DNA of 64,000 nt from NCBI GenBank assembly GCA_016709145.1, contig JADJEK010000024.1, positions 310,001 to 374,000 of the forward strand, in the 5' to 3' direction. Within the stretch, counting starts at the first letter, position 1. The number at the start of each line of letters is the position of its first letter. A program made the position numbers and the translations under genes. The stretch comes from Planctomycetota bacterium (lineage in GTDB: Bacteria; Planctomycetota; B15-G4; JADJEK01). The notes beneath the pieces are model-generated. The model did no database searches, was not told where the DNA came from, and saw nothing but the letters and a program-made list of their open reading frames with translations. Below are positions 1-7,896 of this stretch, piece by piece.

Positions 1-1097
1 GCCATTTTGGGCAGTTTGCGCGCGGTCTTGATGTCGTAGGTGCCGAACGTCCCGGGCGCGCCCGAGATGCGCAGGCGGAACAGACCCGAGCTCGGGATCT
101 TCACGTTCTTCTTCTTCGCCTTCAGGCTGTGCTTGAACTTGTAGGTCTTCAGCACGGTGCCGCCGTCGTCGAGCAACTCGATGATCGGCTTGAGGTCGGC
201 CGTCGGCGTCACGACCTGCAGGCGCACGAGTTCACCGGGGATGCCGTGGAAGCGGACCTCGTCGACCTCGCCCGGGATCGAGACTTCGCCGAGCAGACGA
301 TCGCCTGGCGCGAAGTACGGTTCGATGACGTGGACCGTCACGTCGACCGAGAGCGTCTCGTTCGGGTTCGTGATGCTGACGAACTGCACCGTCGTCGTGT
401 GATCGCCGAGCGGCAGTGTGCTGGTGTCGAACATGAACGACGTCGATGCCGGATCGGCTTGCGCGACGGCGAAGTTCGTGGCGGGTGAGACGGACAGCCA
501 CGGCACGTCGGGGGTCTCGATGGCGTTGAAGATCAGGATGCTCGAGAACTCGCCGCAGTTGCCGATCTTGTACGGCACGGCCTGCGGCGCGGGGCCGGTC
601 GCGAACGTCGTGAGTTCGAGCGTCGGCGAGCCCTGCATCAGGCACATGTCGACGTGGAGGATCCCGACCGGGATCCCGAACACGAGGTTGTTGGCGAAGT
701 TGATCTCGCCGTCGGCCGGCGTGACTTGCATCGCCCACGTGTAGTACGCGGCCGGGGTGTCCTCGGGAATGTGGATCGTCACGCTCTGCACGCCGAGCGT
801 CGTCGTCACGAACTCACCGCAATGCGGGTCGCCGGGATCGATGACGTAGTCGGTCGTCATGTAGACGTTGAACGTGATCGGCGTCTCGGGCGGCAGTGCG
901 CCGCCGAGATTCTCGATCGCGACGTTGATCGTGACGTCACTGCCGTCTTCGGCGATGTTCGGAGCGTTGATCGAAGCGGCCTTCAGATCGGGCTCGCCGG
1001 CGCAGTACGCGGTGGGTCCGAGTGCGGCCAGCAGGATGGCGGATCGCAGAGCGAGGGATCCGCGCCGTGGGAGAGCACGACGAGGGAAGCGGCGCAT
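1..1097 (-). CDS. Secreted protein with CARDB-like and pre-peptidase C-like domains, 3' end cut by window edge
   Basis: Reading from an ATG at 1097 on the minus strand, the frame stays open to base 1, so the stop lies outside. Residues 1-33 look like a signal peptide with an Arg-rich n-region and a hydrophobic ILLAALG core. Residues about 35-135 resemble a CARDB-type adhesion fold (asymmetric NVAIENLGGALPPETPI pattern). A middle all-beta segment follows, with a CPASTSFMFDTSTLPLGDHT-like stretch typical of BACON/Ig modules. About residue 255 onward (APGDRLLGEVSIPGEVDEVRF) resembles a bacterial pre-peptidase C-terminal (PPC) domain. It is probably an extracellular or surface protein; no catalytic domain is visible in this part. 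The domain names are inference from pattern, and the exact role is unknown. It is transcribed divergently from the gene at 1696. Confidence 0.7.
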   Translation of the reverse strand, partial: MRRFPRRALPRRGSLALRSAILLAALGPTAYCAGEPDLKAASINAPNIAEDGSDVTINVAIENLGGALPPETPITFNVYMTTDYVIDPGDPHCGEFVTTTLGVQSVTIHIPEDTPAAYYTWAMQVTPADGEINFANNLVFGIPVGILHVDMCLMQGSPTLELTTFATGPAPQAVPYKIGNCGEFSSILIFNAIETPDVPWLSVSPATNFAVAQADPASTSFMFDTSTLPLGDHTTTVQFVSITNPNETLSVDVTVHVIEPYFAPGDRLLGEVSIPGEVDEVRFHGIPGELVRLQVVTPTADLKPIIELLDDGGTVLKTYKFKHSLKAKKKNVKIPSSGLFRLRISGAPGTFGTYDIKTARKLPKM

Positions 1098-1250
1098 GAT
1101 GGGGAGTACTCCTGTCGAGGAATGGCAACGCAAGTCCACGCGAGCGTTTCAGTCGCGGAACGTACTGACTTCCTGCCCGGACGGCCGACCCAGCTTCGAC
1201 GATCGAAGCTCGGAAGTCCGGACGGGACGACCATAGTGTGGTTTTTCGAA

Positions 1251-1388
1251 GTGACTTATGAGCGTCAGAGTCTTGCGTGGAGTCACCGTCGTTGCGCCAA
1301 GCTTGGTCGGGATGCCATCCCGTCCTCTCTCACCCGGCCGGAGAATATCACGCACCGACTTTACCGGTGGATTTCGGGAGAGTTTTTT
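1251..1388 (+). ncRNA. Candidate structured RNA or leader ending in a terminator-like T6 tract
   Basis: Several complementary segments sit in order on the plus strand. GTGACT (1251-1256) pairs with AGTCAC (1281-1286). CGGGAT (1308-1313) pairs with ATCCCG (1317-1322) over a GCC loop. CTCTC-a-CCCG (1327-1336) pairs with CGGGAGAG (1375-1382) and encloses a CACCG/CGGTG hairpin (1353-1369). The outer stem is followed directly by six T residues (1383-1388), the form of an intrinsic terminator. No known RNA family (tmRNA, SRP, 6S, RNase P) is recognised. It could be a small RNA, a leader attenuator for the gene at 1696, or chance folding of regulatory DNA. Confidence 0.35.
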
Positions 1389-1591
1389 GCGGAACACGAG
1401 GCGCAGGACTCCACGACTTGGACGATCGGGTCGGCGATCGGCATCGAGCCTGACGATTGCGCGGTCGGCGTCAGCGAGCGGATCGGATCGAACGACGTCC
1501 ACTTCGATCCTCCTGTCCTTGCTGCGTCCCGTGCAGTTTCGGGACGAGGCCGTGCCGGGTTAGAGTCGAGCCGTTGGCCACGCTGCGTTCA

Positions 1592-1640
1592 GAGAACGTG
1601 AATCAATCCGATGGATTCACGGACTCGGCTCACCAGGTTC
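1592..1640. repeat. Dispersed palindromic element, copy 1
   Basis: The segment contains CGTGAATC (1597-1604) and its reverse complement GATTCACG (1614-1621), then CTCACCAGGTTC-like sequence. It is nearly identical over about 49 bases to the element at 16734-16784. It lies 56 bases upstream of the start at 1696, so it may be a regulatory site, a REP-like repeat, or both. Confidence 0.55.
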
Positions 1641-1695
1641 GCGGCCTTTGAGCGGAGCGTTCACGCGGCCGACTGCCCATACGCGGAGGAACCCC

Positions 1696-4335
1696 TTGGC
1701 GATTCATCGATTCATGCTCGCAAGAGCGAGCATGCTCGCCGTCCTGCTCGCGACATCGGGGTATGCGCAGCAGGAGGACTACCCGAAGGCGTCCAACACG
1801 GATGCCGGAGACAGCTTCGGGATCGCGACCGACGCGGGTACCTCCCTCCAAGCGATGTTCGTCGACCCAGGGGTCACCGAATCGCCGACGTGGGCGCTGA
1901 GCACGCTGATCGCGGCGGCCTGCGCGACCGCGCCGACGGCGTCCGCTGCTCCTCGGAGCGAATCCCACACGCTGCGCGGGGGATCCGCGAGCGCCGAAGT
2001 CGACGTCGAGACCGGACGCCTGACGGTGCTCGATTCCGAGCGCCGCGTCGTCGCACGGATCCCGATCGGACTCGCGTTGCGGCCGCAGTGGCCGCCGCGG
2101 ACCTTCGCTCCAGCGGCCGCCGAAAGCATCTTGATGATGCACGCGGAAGTCGCGGCCGGTGAGGTCGCCGAGCTCGAGAACGTGGTCGCGCTGCTGACCG
2201 AGCCGGGCAGTGAAGCGCGCGCGAGTGTGGCCGTACGCGCCGGGCCGTTCGGTCCGGTGTTGAGTTGGTCGCTGCCGCTCGACCTGCTCGAAGGGCTGAG
2301 CCCCGCGGTCACGATTTCCGGAGATGCCGCGGGAGTCCAGTTCGGCGTCACGCCGTCGGGTCAGCCGCTGCGCATCGGCGGTGAGGCTGCGGACGAAGGG
2401 CTCGTCTTGACCGCTCCGGCCCGTATGCAGTTCCGCATGCGCGAGGTCCTCGACGCGGCAGCGATCGGCGACGACCTCCCGTCGACGGGCTTTCGGCTGA
2501 CGGGTCGGTTCGGGCTCGACGACGCCTGCGCGGGCGATGTCGCCGTCGACGTCTCGCTGAGTGCGGACGGGCGCGCGTTGCGGCCGCCACATGTCCTGCG
2601 CGGTGATGCGCGAGCGTTCGACGTGGACGTCGCGATGCAGGCGGCCGAGGACTTGGTGGTCTCGTTGAAGCCCCACGGGCCGAGCACTGACGTCGTCGTC
2701 GGTGTGTCGTCGCTGCGGCTCGACGTGGGTGGCGGGAAGGTCATCGATCTGCTCGATGTCGTCCGCTCCGCGCGGCCCGGCATCGACCTCGGTGTCGATG
2801 CGCAGGGCGGGATCGAATGGGATGCGGCCTACTCGCGAGCCGCGAGTGCGCTCGCGCCCGCGGCCGCGAGCAGCGCACGCGTCGGGCTCGATGCGAACGG
2901 CGTGGTCACGTTCGCGCCGCAACTGCTGGTGCGCGAGACGGCGGACGGTCGTTGCGTCGGCCTCGGATTGACGCTGTTGCCGGACGCGACGTCGGTGGCG
3001 CTCGACGACGACCGCGTCGGGCTGTCCCTGCCGACGCGATCGATGGCATCACGCGGGGGCGGACCCACGTCGTCGTCGTTGTCGCTCGCGGTGCTCGTCG
3101 CGGACGATCGCGCGCAGCTCCTCGAACGCTATCGAGCCATGGTGGTCGAGCACGGAACGTCGCCGGTGGTCCGCGACCTCGGCAACCTCACGCTGCCCGA
3201 TTGGTGGCGCGACCCGTGCGTCGTCGTCGACGCGCGAACGGCCGAGCGGTTCGACGACGTCGCGCTCGAGCGCGCGCTGGCCGATGCCCGCGCTCGGCTC
3301 GGCTTGCCCGGCGCGACGCTGGTCGTCGATGGCCCGTGGTGCGTCGCGCCCGGCGAACCGAATGCGAACGAGGCATTCGCGCGCCTTGCGGCGATCACGG
3401 CGCAAGCGCGCTTGCGTGGCGACCACGTGCTGCTCGCGTGGGACGCGTTCCGCATCGCTCCCGACTCGTTCGGGGACATCTCCAGGGTCGCCGAGCAAGG
3501 CCTCGTCGACACCACATCCCTGAGTCGCACGCAGGACTACGTGCGGGAAGTGATGCGACGCACTCTCTCGCGCCAACTCGACGCGCTCGCTGCGGACGGG
3601 CTCGTCGTGCGCGGACTCGAAGCCGTCCGTGATCCGCAGCAGTCGCAAGCCGTCCACAACCCGGCCGCGGGAGTCGGTGTCCGCGAGATCCGACGCATGC
3701 TCGAGATCTTCGCCGTCGAAGCGGGTCGTGCGCAGGCAGGGTCATTGATCGTCGCGCCGGTCGGGGCGCCCGAATGCATCGAGTCGCTCGGCATGACTTG
3801 GATCACGCGAGAGCGCGCCGACGATGCCGCCGTCGAATTCGCCGCGCTGCAGCTCGCGGCCTGCCAGCCCGATCTGCCGTTCGTGATCGGTCCGCGCGCG
3901 GGCGCGCTGACGGCGGACTTCGAGACCGAGTTCCGCTTCCTCGCGCGCGCCGTCGTGCTCGGCACGCCCGCGATCGATGCGAACGACGTCCGCGCGCTCG
4001 ACGACGCGCAAGCCGCAGCGCTCGGCGCACTGCTGCGCTTGCCCGCACGGCGGCCGTTCGGCGTTCCTCGACGCCACGCGGACGGCACGCTGTTCGCCGC
4101 GTTCGCGGACCGGACGTTCGCTCGCACGCTCGCGGACGATCGCGGTGTCGTCGTGCATCCGGACGCGCAGACCGCGTTGCTCGTGGTGGTGAAGGACGGC
4201 GACGTCGACGTGCCGTTCGCGGTGACGGCGAGTGAACCTGAGCTCGAGGTGTCGGCGGTCGACACCGGGAGTCGACTCACTGGCGCGTTGCGCGGGATCG
4301 TCTACCGCTTGCGCATCGAACGGGCGTCGAGGTAG
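1696..4335 (+). CDS. Large secreted protein of unknown function, possible glycosidase-like barrel
   Basis: The 879-residue product begins at a TTG (1696) preceded at good spacing by GGAGGA (1685-1690); an ATG at 1714 is the alternative. Residues 1-26 form a signal peptide (MLAVLLATSGYA-QQ). About 90-430 is beta-rich, resembling the N-terminal supersandwich of many glycoside hydrolases. About 490-760 has alternating helix/strand pattern with segments such as PDWWRDPCVVVDART, ATLVVDGPW and HNPAAGVGVREIRRM that would suit a TIM barrel. I cannot identify catalytic acids with certainty or assign a GH family. It is convergent with the HEAT lipoprotein gene, whose last 34 bases overlap its 3' end. 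The likely role is an exported polysaccharide-acting or binding protein, which is inference only. Confidence 0.65.
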   Translation: MAIHRFMLARASMLAVLLATSGYAQQEDYPKASNTDAGDSFGIATDAGTSLQAMFVDPGVTESPTWALSTLIAAACATAPTASAAPRSESHTLRGGSASAEVDVETGRLTVLDSERRVVARIPIGLALRPQWPPRTFAPAAAESILMMHAEVAAGEVAELENVVALLTEPGSEARASVAVRAGPFGPVLSWSLPLDLLEGLSPAVTISGDAAGVQFGVTPSGQPLRIGGEAADEGLVLTAPARMQFRMREVLDAAAIGDDLPSTGFRLTGRFGLDDACAGDVAVDVSLSADGRALRPPHVLRGDARAFDVDVAMQAAEDLVVSLKPHGPSTDVVVGVSSLRLDVGGGKVIDLLDVVRSARPGIDLGVDAQGGIEWDAAYSRAASALAPAAASSARVGLDANGVVTFAPQLLVRETADGRCVGLGLTLLPDATSVALDDDRVGLSLPTRSMASRGGGPTSSSLSLAVLVADDRAQLLERYRAMVVEHGTSPVVRDLGNLTLPDWWRDPCVVVDARTAERFDDVALERALADARARLGLPGATLVVDGPWCVAPGEPNANEAFARLAAITAQARLRGDHVLLAWDAFRIAPDSFGDISRVAEQGLVDTTSLSRTQDYVREVMRRTLSRQLDALAADGLVVRGLEAVRDPQQSQAVHNPAAGVGVREIRRMLEIFAVEAGRAQAGSLIVAPVGAPECIESLGMTWITRERADDAAVEFAALQLAACQPDLPFVIGPRAGALTADFETEFRFLARAVVLGTPAIDANDVRALDDAQAAALGALLRLPARRPFGVPRRHADGTLFAAFADRTFARTLADDRGVVVHPDAQTALLVVVKDGDVDVPFAVTASEPELEVSAVDTGSRLTGALRGIVYRLRIERASR

Positions 4336-4799
4336 CGCACGCGCATCTCGGTCAACGACGAGATCACGTGGTAGGCCATCTCGCGCGCGGCCGGATCCGG
4401 GTCATGCAAGGCGACCTCGCGCAGGACCGGCAGTGAACCGATCGCACCGAGTCGATCGAGCGCCTCGAGTACGGCCAAGCGCACGTCCGGCGACGGATCG
4501 CGCAGCAAGCCCTCGAGCGCCGCGAGTGCGTCGGCGTCGCCGCGTCGCGCGACCGCATGCAGGGTCTGCAACGTTCGCGCATCGTCGAGCAGTCGCAGGT
4601 CGCCGCGCGCGCGCTGATGCATCAACTCGATCAAGCCGCGGTCGACGCCTTCGTCGGCCGGGCAATCCGCCGCCGCTTCGAGTTCCGCCATCGGAGCGTC
4701 GGTCGAACCGGCCCGAACGGATTGCAAGTCGCAGCACGACGTCCATGCGCCCGTCATCACCACGAGCGCCGCACACGAAGTCATCGACGGGAATCGCAT
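4302..4799 (-). CDS. Small exported HEAT-repeat protein
   Basis: The 165-residue protein has an N-terminal hydrophobic segment (MTSCAALVVMTGAW) followed by a Cys pair, consistent with a signal peptide or lipoprotein signal. The C-terminal half (about 75-155) carries HEAT/PBS-type repeats, seen as ALEGLLRDPSPDVRLAVLEAL and PVLREVALHDPDPAAREMAYHVI patterns. Such alpha-solenoids bind proteins; there are no catalytic residues. Its last 34 bases overlap the end of the convergent gene at 1696-4335. A later ATG (4784) is a possible alternative start. Other, larger HEAT proteins occur at 21806-28235, but this one lacks their Gly/Pro linker and C-terminal signature. Confidence 0.7.
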   Translation of the reverse strand: MRFPSMTSCAALVVMTGAWTSCCDLQSVRAGSTDAPMAELEAAADCPADEGVDRGLIELMHQRARGDLRLLDDARTLQTLHAVARRGDADALAALEGLLRDPSPDVRLAVLEALDRLGAIGSLPVLREVALHDPDPAAREMAYHVISSLTEMRVRYLDARSMRKR

Positions 4800-4877
4800 G
4801 GGCCGGAATGATAGAGGTGAGGCTCGGGTTCGGTATCCGTCATCTGGCCGGGAGTGCGTCGCATGGAGACTTCACGC

Positions 4878-5657
4878 ATGTTCGAACTCGAGCATCGCTA
4901 CGGACCGCGCGTGCATGTGCTCGGTGATCCGTGGATCCACCAGGTCTTGACGCGGATCTGCGCGGCGCACACGAAGCCGCCGCTGCTGTTCCGCCTGGTC
5001 GAGACCGTCTACTCCGCGCTCTTGCATCGCGCCGCCGCGCACGAGTTCCCGTCCGCCGCGATCGCCAGCGACACGCGCATGAAGCAGCACACGCAGGCGG
5101 GGACGTGGCACGGAACCGCGATCGACCCGCGCTTGCGCGTCGTCGTCGCCAACGTGCTGCGTGGCGGCAATCAGGCGTCGCTGACGTGCTTCGAGCAGCT
5201 CACGGCCGCGCTCGATCCCGATGCCGTGCGACTCGACTACCTGTATTTCGCGCGCCGGACCGATGCCACCGGACACGTCTGCGGTGTCGATTCGGCCGGG
5301 TCGAAGCTCGGAGGTTCGGTCGAGGGCGCGGTGGTGCTGATCCCCGATCCGATGGGGGCGACCGGTTCGACGGTGCTGGAGGTGATCCGGGCCTACCAGC
5401 GCGCAGGACTCGGCGATCCACGAGCCTTCGTCGCGATGCACCTGATCGTGACCCCGGAATACGTGCGTCAGGTGCTGTCCGGCGACGATCGCGTGCGCGT
5501 CTACGCCGGTCGCGTGGACCGCGGCTTGTCGCCCGACGACGTGTTGGCAACCATTCCCGGAACGCACCTCGAGCGCGAGCGCGGCCTCGACGACCACGAC
5601 TACATCGTCCCCGGCGCCGGCGGCCTCGGCGAGGTCCTCAACAACTCGTTCGTGTGA
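4878..5657 (+). CDS. upp: Uracil phosphoribosyltransferase
   Basis: The 259-residue protein would convert uracil and PRPP to UMP in pyrimidine salvage, in the cytoplasm. The PRPP-binding loop is clear (IPDPMGATGSTVLEVI, about residues 151-166), as is the C-terminal uracil-binding tail (YIVPGAGGLGEVLNNSFV) in place of the usual YxVPGLGDAGDR. The N-terminal HPWIHQVLTRIC-type segment is also family-like. The start at 4878 has GGAG (4865-4868) upstream; in-frame GTG 4854 and ATG 4863 are alternatives. It is 20-40 residues longer than typical Upp and has a divergent tail, as in an alternative UPRT branch. The cas6 start lies only 53 bases after its stop with no visible terminator, so read-through into the CRISPR operon is possible. 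Confidence 0.85.
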   Translation: MFELEHRYGPRVHVLGDPWIHQVLTRICAAHTKPPLLFRLVETVYSALLHRAAAHEFPSAAIASDTRMKQHTQAGTWHGTAIDPRLRVVVANVLRGGNQASLTCFEQLTAALDPDAVRLDYLYFARRTDATGHVCGVDSAGSKLGGSVEGAVVLIPDPMGATGSTVLEVIRAYQRAGLGDPRAFVAMHLIVTPEYVRQVLSGDDRVRVYAGRVDRGLSPDDVLATIPGTHLERERGLDDHDYIVPGAGGLGEVLNNSFV

Positions 5658-5710
5658 CGTCGACGCGGACGCAGCGCGAACTCCGATCCGCTGGTAGGCT
5701 CTTTCCCCCC

Positions 5711-6667
5711 GTGACCCCACCGACCTCGCTCCGTTCGCTGCGCATCGCCACGCTTCGCATTCGCGCTCGAGCCCGCGATGCCCTGCGTCTTCCGCGATTT
5801 GCGGGCAGCACTCTGCGCGGAGCCTTCGGACACGCCCTGTTCGACACCGCCTGCGCGACCGGCACGCGTGACTGCGCGCCCTGCGCGCTGCGCGAGCGTT
5901 GCGCCGTGCCGTACGTGTTCGAGACGCCGATCGAGGCCGACGACGCGCGTCTGCCCGGCGTGCCGTTCGCGCCGCATCCGTTCGCGTTCGACGTGGCGTT
6001 CGGCGGCAGTCGGCTGCGAGCCGGCGCGCCGTTCTCGTTCGGCCTGACGCTGTTCGGCCGCGCCACCGAGTACGTCCCGACGTTCGCGGCCGCGCTCGCG
6101 CGCACCGGAGAACGCGGACTCACGGGCGACCGCTCGGCGTTCGACGTCGTCGGCATCGACGGCCTCACGGAAGCGGGTTGGGCCGAACTCGCGAGCGGCG
6201 ATCCGCTCGTGCTCGACCGCCACGCCACGCGCGCCGCGATCAAGCGCATGGATGCGCCGGCCGCATCGGGTTCGCGCCTGCGCGTGACGTTGCGCACGCC
6301 GCTGCGTCTCGCCGCGGATGGCCGCCTGGCGCGACTCGAGTCGTTCCACGAACTGATGCGCGCCTGCGCTCGACGCGCGAAGGCGCTGCTCGCGTTCCAC
6401 GAAGGCATCGACGTCTCGTTCGACGCAGCTCTCGACGCGGCGCGCTCGGTGCGGACCGTCGTGCACAATCTGCGTCGCGTCCACGCCCAGCGCTGGTCGC
6501 AACGACAAGGACGGCGCATGCAGCTCGACGGTTGGCTCGGTCGCGTCGAGTTCGAAGGCGACTTCGGCGCGTGCGGCGACTTGCTCGCGTTCGCCTCCAA
6601 CGCCGGTGTCGGCAAGAGCACGGCGTTCGGGTTCGGTCGGCTCGCGCTGCGGTGGGAGTCGGCATGA
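5711..6667 (+). CDS. cas6: Cas6 family pre-crRNA endoribonuclease
   Basis: The 318-residue protein matches the RAMP Cas6 type found with type III systems (PF10040-like). Near the N-terminus it has the GSTLRGAFGHALF segment (about 32-44), then a Cys-rich CAPCALRERC knuckle (55-64) and the FETP...PHPFAFD block (70-94). It ends with a glycine-rich RAMP loop (VGKSTAFGFGRLALRW). Cas6 cuts the CRISPR transcript inside each repeat to give crRNAs; the catalytic residues of this branch are not conserved enough to name. GTG 5711 is the best start, but no Shine-Dalgarno is visible and the frame is open upstream. The stop overlaps the cas10 start as ATGA, so the two genes are translationally coupled. Confidence 0.88.
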   Translation: MTPPTSLRSLRIATLRIRARARDALRLPRFAGSTLRGAFGHALFDTACATGTRDCAPCALRERCAVPYVFETPIEADDARLPGVPFAPHPFAFDVAFGGSRLRAGAPFSFGLTLFGRATEYVPTFAAALARTGERGLTGDRSAFDVVGIDGLTEAGWAELASGDPLVLDRHATRAAIKRMDAPAASGSRLRVTLRTPLRLAADGRLARLESFHELMRACARRAKALLAFHEGIDVSFDAALDAARSVRTVVHNLRRVHAQRWSQRQGRRMQLDGWLGRVEFEGDFGACGDLLAFASNAGVGKSTAFGFGRLALRWESA

Positions 6668-7896
6668 GCCCGCGGATCGTCCAACTCCGGCTTTCCCCCG
6701 CCACGTCGCGACTCGATCGTCGCGCCGGTGCCGCGACGGAGTGGCGCCGCACGATGGACGAGCGCATCGCGCTCGCGGCGGAGTTGACGCGGATCTGCGC
6801 GCAACACCTCGGAGTCGCGGTCGACGCCGCGCTGCAAGACGTCGGTGATCGCTGCGTGTTCGGACTCGAGAACGTGACGCCGCAACAAGTCGCGGCCGCC
6901 ACCGTCGCCGTCGAACGCGAAGCGCTGACGCGCGCCGGCGGCCGTTTCGTCCCGGTCCTCGCGGTGCTCGACGCCGATCCCGCGGCCGACGCGAACCAGA
7001 CCATGACGGCGCTCGACGCGGCCGATGCCCACGTGGCGCGCACCCCGTTCGCTTCGCTGTTGCGGACGCCCGATGCGTTCGGCCCGTTCGCGCCCGAAGC
7101 GCCCACGCCCGACGCTCCGAGGCCTCGTGACGGCGGCGCGCCGATCGCGTGCGTCGCGATCGCGATCGATCCGTTGCGACCGGCACCCGCGGGCGAGGCC
7201 GGCGCGTGTTCGTTCCTGACCTGGCTGTTGCTGCAGCAAGCCGAACACGACTTGCTCGACGGCATCGTCGCGCATCACGCCGAACGCTTCGCGCCCTCGC
7301 ATGCGTTCGTCTGCGGCGACCGCGCACTGTTCACGGTCGAACTGCGGCACGCGCTCGCGTTCGTCGAGGCGCTGGCAAACGACGCGGCGAACGAGTGGCG
7401 CACGTCGATCTCGATCGCGCTGACGTTCGCGCGTGATCGCGCCGATCGCGACGAGGCCGGCTCGCGCGCGTGGTCCGCACTCGAGGACGCGATCGCGCGC
7501 GGCCAACGCGGCAGCTTGGTCGTCGACGACGTCCGTCTCGAGTTGGCGTCGATCCCGCGGCAGCGCGAACTCGCGACCGGACTCGAACTGCTCGCGCGCC
7601 GCGCACCTGGACCGGTGCGTGAACTCGCGATCGCCGCGACGCGGCTGTCGCGCGCGCGCCACGAACTCGACATCGGCGAACTCGCGCGCTTGCGCGGCGC
7701 GATCCACGCGCTGGCGGCGAAGAGCGGCGCGAACGCGCGACGCTCGCGCCCGGGCCATGGCGGCGATCCGGCGGTCGCGGCTCTCGCCGCGCTGGTCGCC
7801 GAGTCCGCGCGTGGCTTCGAGTCGGGCGAGGCGATCTTGCCGCTCTCCTATGCTGTCTGGATGTCGTCGATGTGCGCGACGGAGACCAAGAGATGA
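6664..7896 (+). CDS. cas10: Degenerate small Cas10/Csm1: no HD domain, CGDR in place of GGDD
   Basis: Position between cas6 and csm2 and residual palm features identify this 410-residue protein as the type III large subunit. Residues about 160-170 (IACVAIAIDPLRP) match the first palm strand. FVCGDRALFTVELRHALAFVEALAND (215-240, read in two parts) matches the strand-turn-strand that holds GGDD in active Cas10. SISIALTFARD (248-258) matches the following strand. Here the motif is C217-G218-D219-R220, so one metal aspartate and a glycine are lost. The C-terminal helices (about 335-400, ending ILPLSYAVWM) resemble the Cas10 D4 domain. There is no N-terminal HD nuclease and the protein is about half the normal length (750-850). 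It is predicted to lack DNase and cyclic oligoadenylate synthesis and to act as a scaffold. Overlaps both neighbours by 4 bases. Confidence 0.78.
   Translation: MSPRIVQLRLSPATSRLDRRAGAATEWRRTMDERIALAAELTRICAQHLGVAVDAALQDVGDRCVFGLENVTPQQVAAATVAVEREALTRAGGRFVPVLAVLDADPAADANQTMTALDAADAHVARTPFASLLRTPDAFGPFAPEAPTPDAPRPRDGGAPIACVAIAIDPLRPAPAGEAGACSFLTWLLLQQAEHDLLDGIVAHHAERFAPSHAFVCGDRALFTVELRHALAFVEALANDAANEWRTSISIALTFARDRADRDEAGSRAWSALEDAIARGQRGSLVVDDVRLELASIPRQRELATGLELLARRAPGPVRELAIAATRLSRARHELDIGELARLRGAIHALAAKSGANARRSRPGHGGDPAVAALAALVAESARGFESGEAILPLSYAVWMSSMCATETKR

Larger units (their letters stand above)
1098..1695. other. 598-base divergent intergenic region
   Basis: No convincing gene lies here; the ORFs crossing it have shadow-like Arg-rich composition. 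It must hold promoters for the two divergent secreted-protein genes. It also holds a run of hairpins ending in a T6 tract (1251-1388), a perfect 7-bp-arm hairpin at 1525-1546 (CGTCCCG/CGGGACG), and one copy of a dispersed AACGTGAATCAA-type repeat (1592-1640). Its AT content is visibly higher than that of the flanking genes, as expected for a real regulatory region. Confidence 0.6.
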
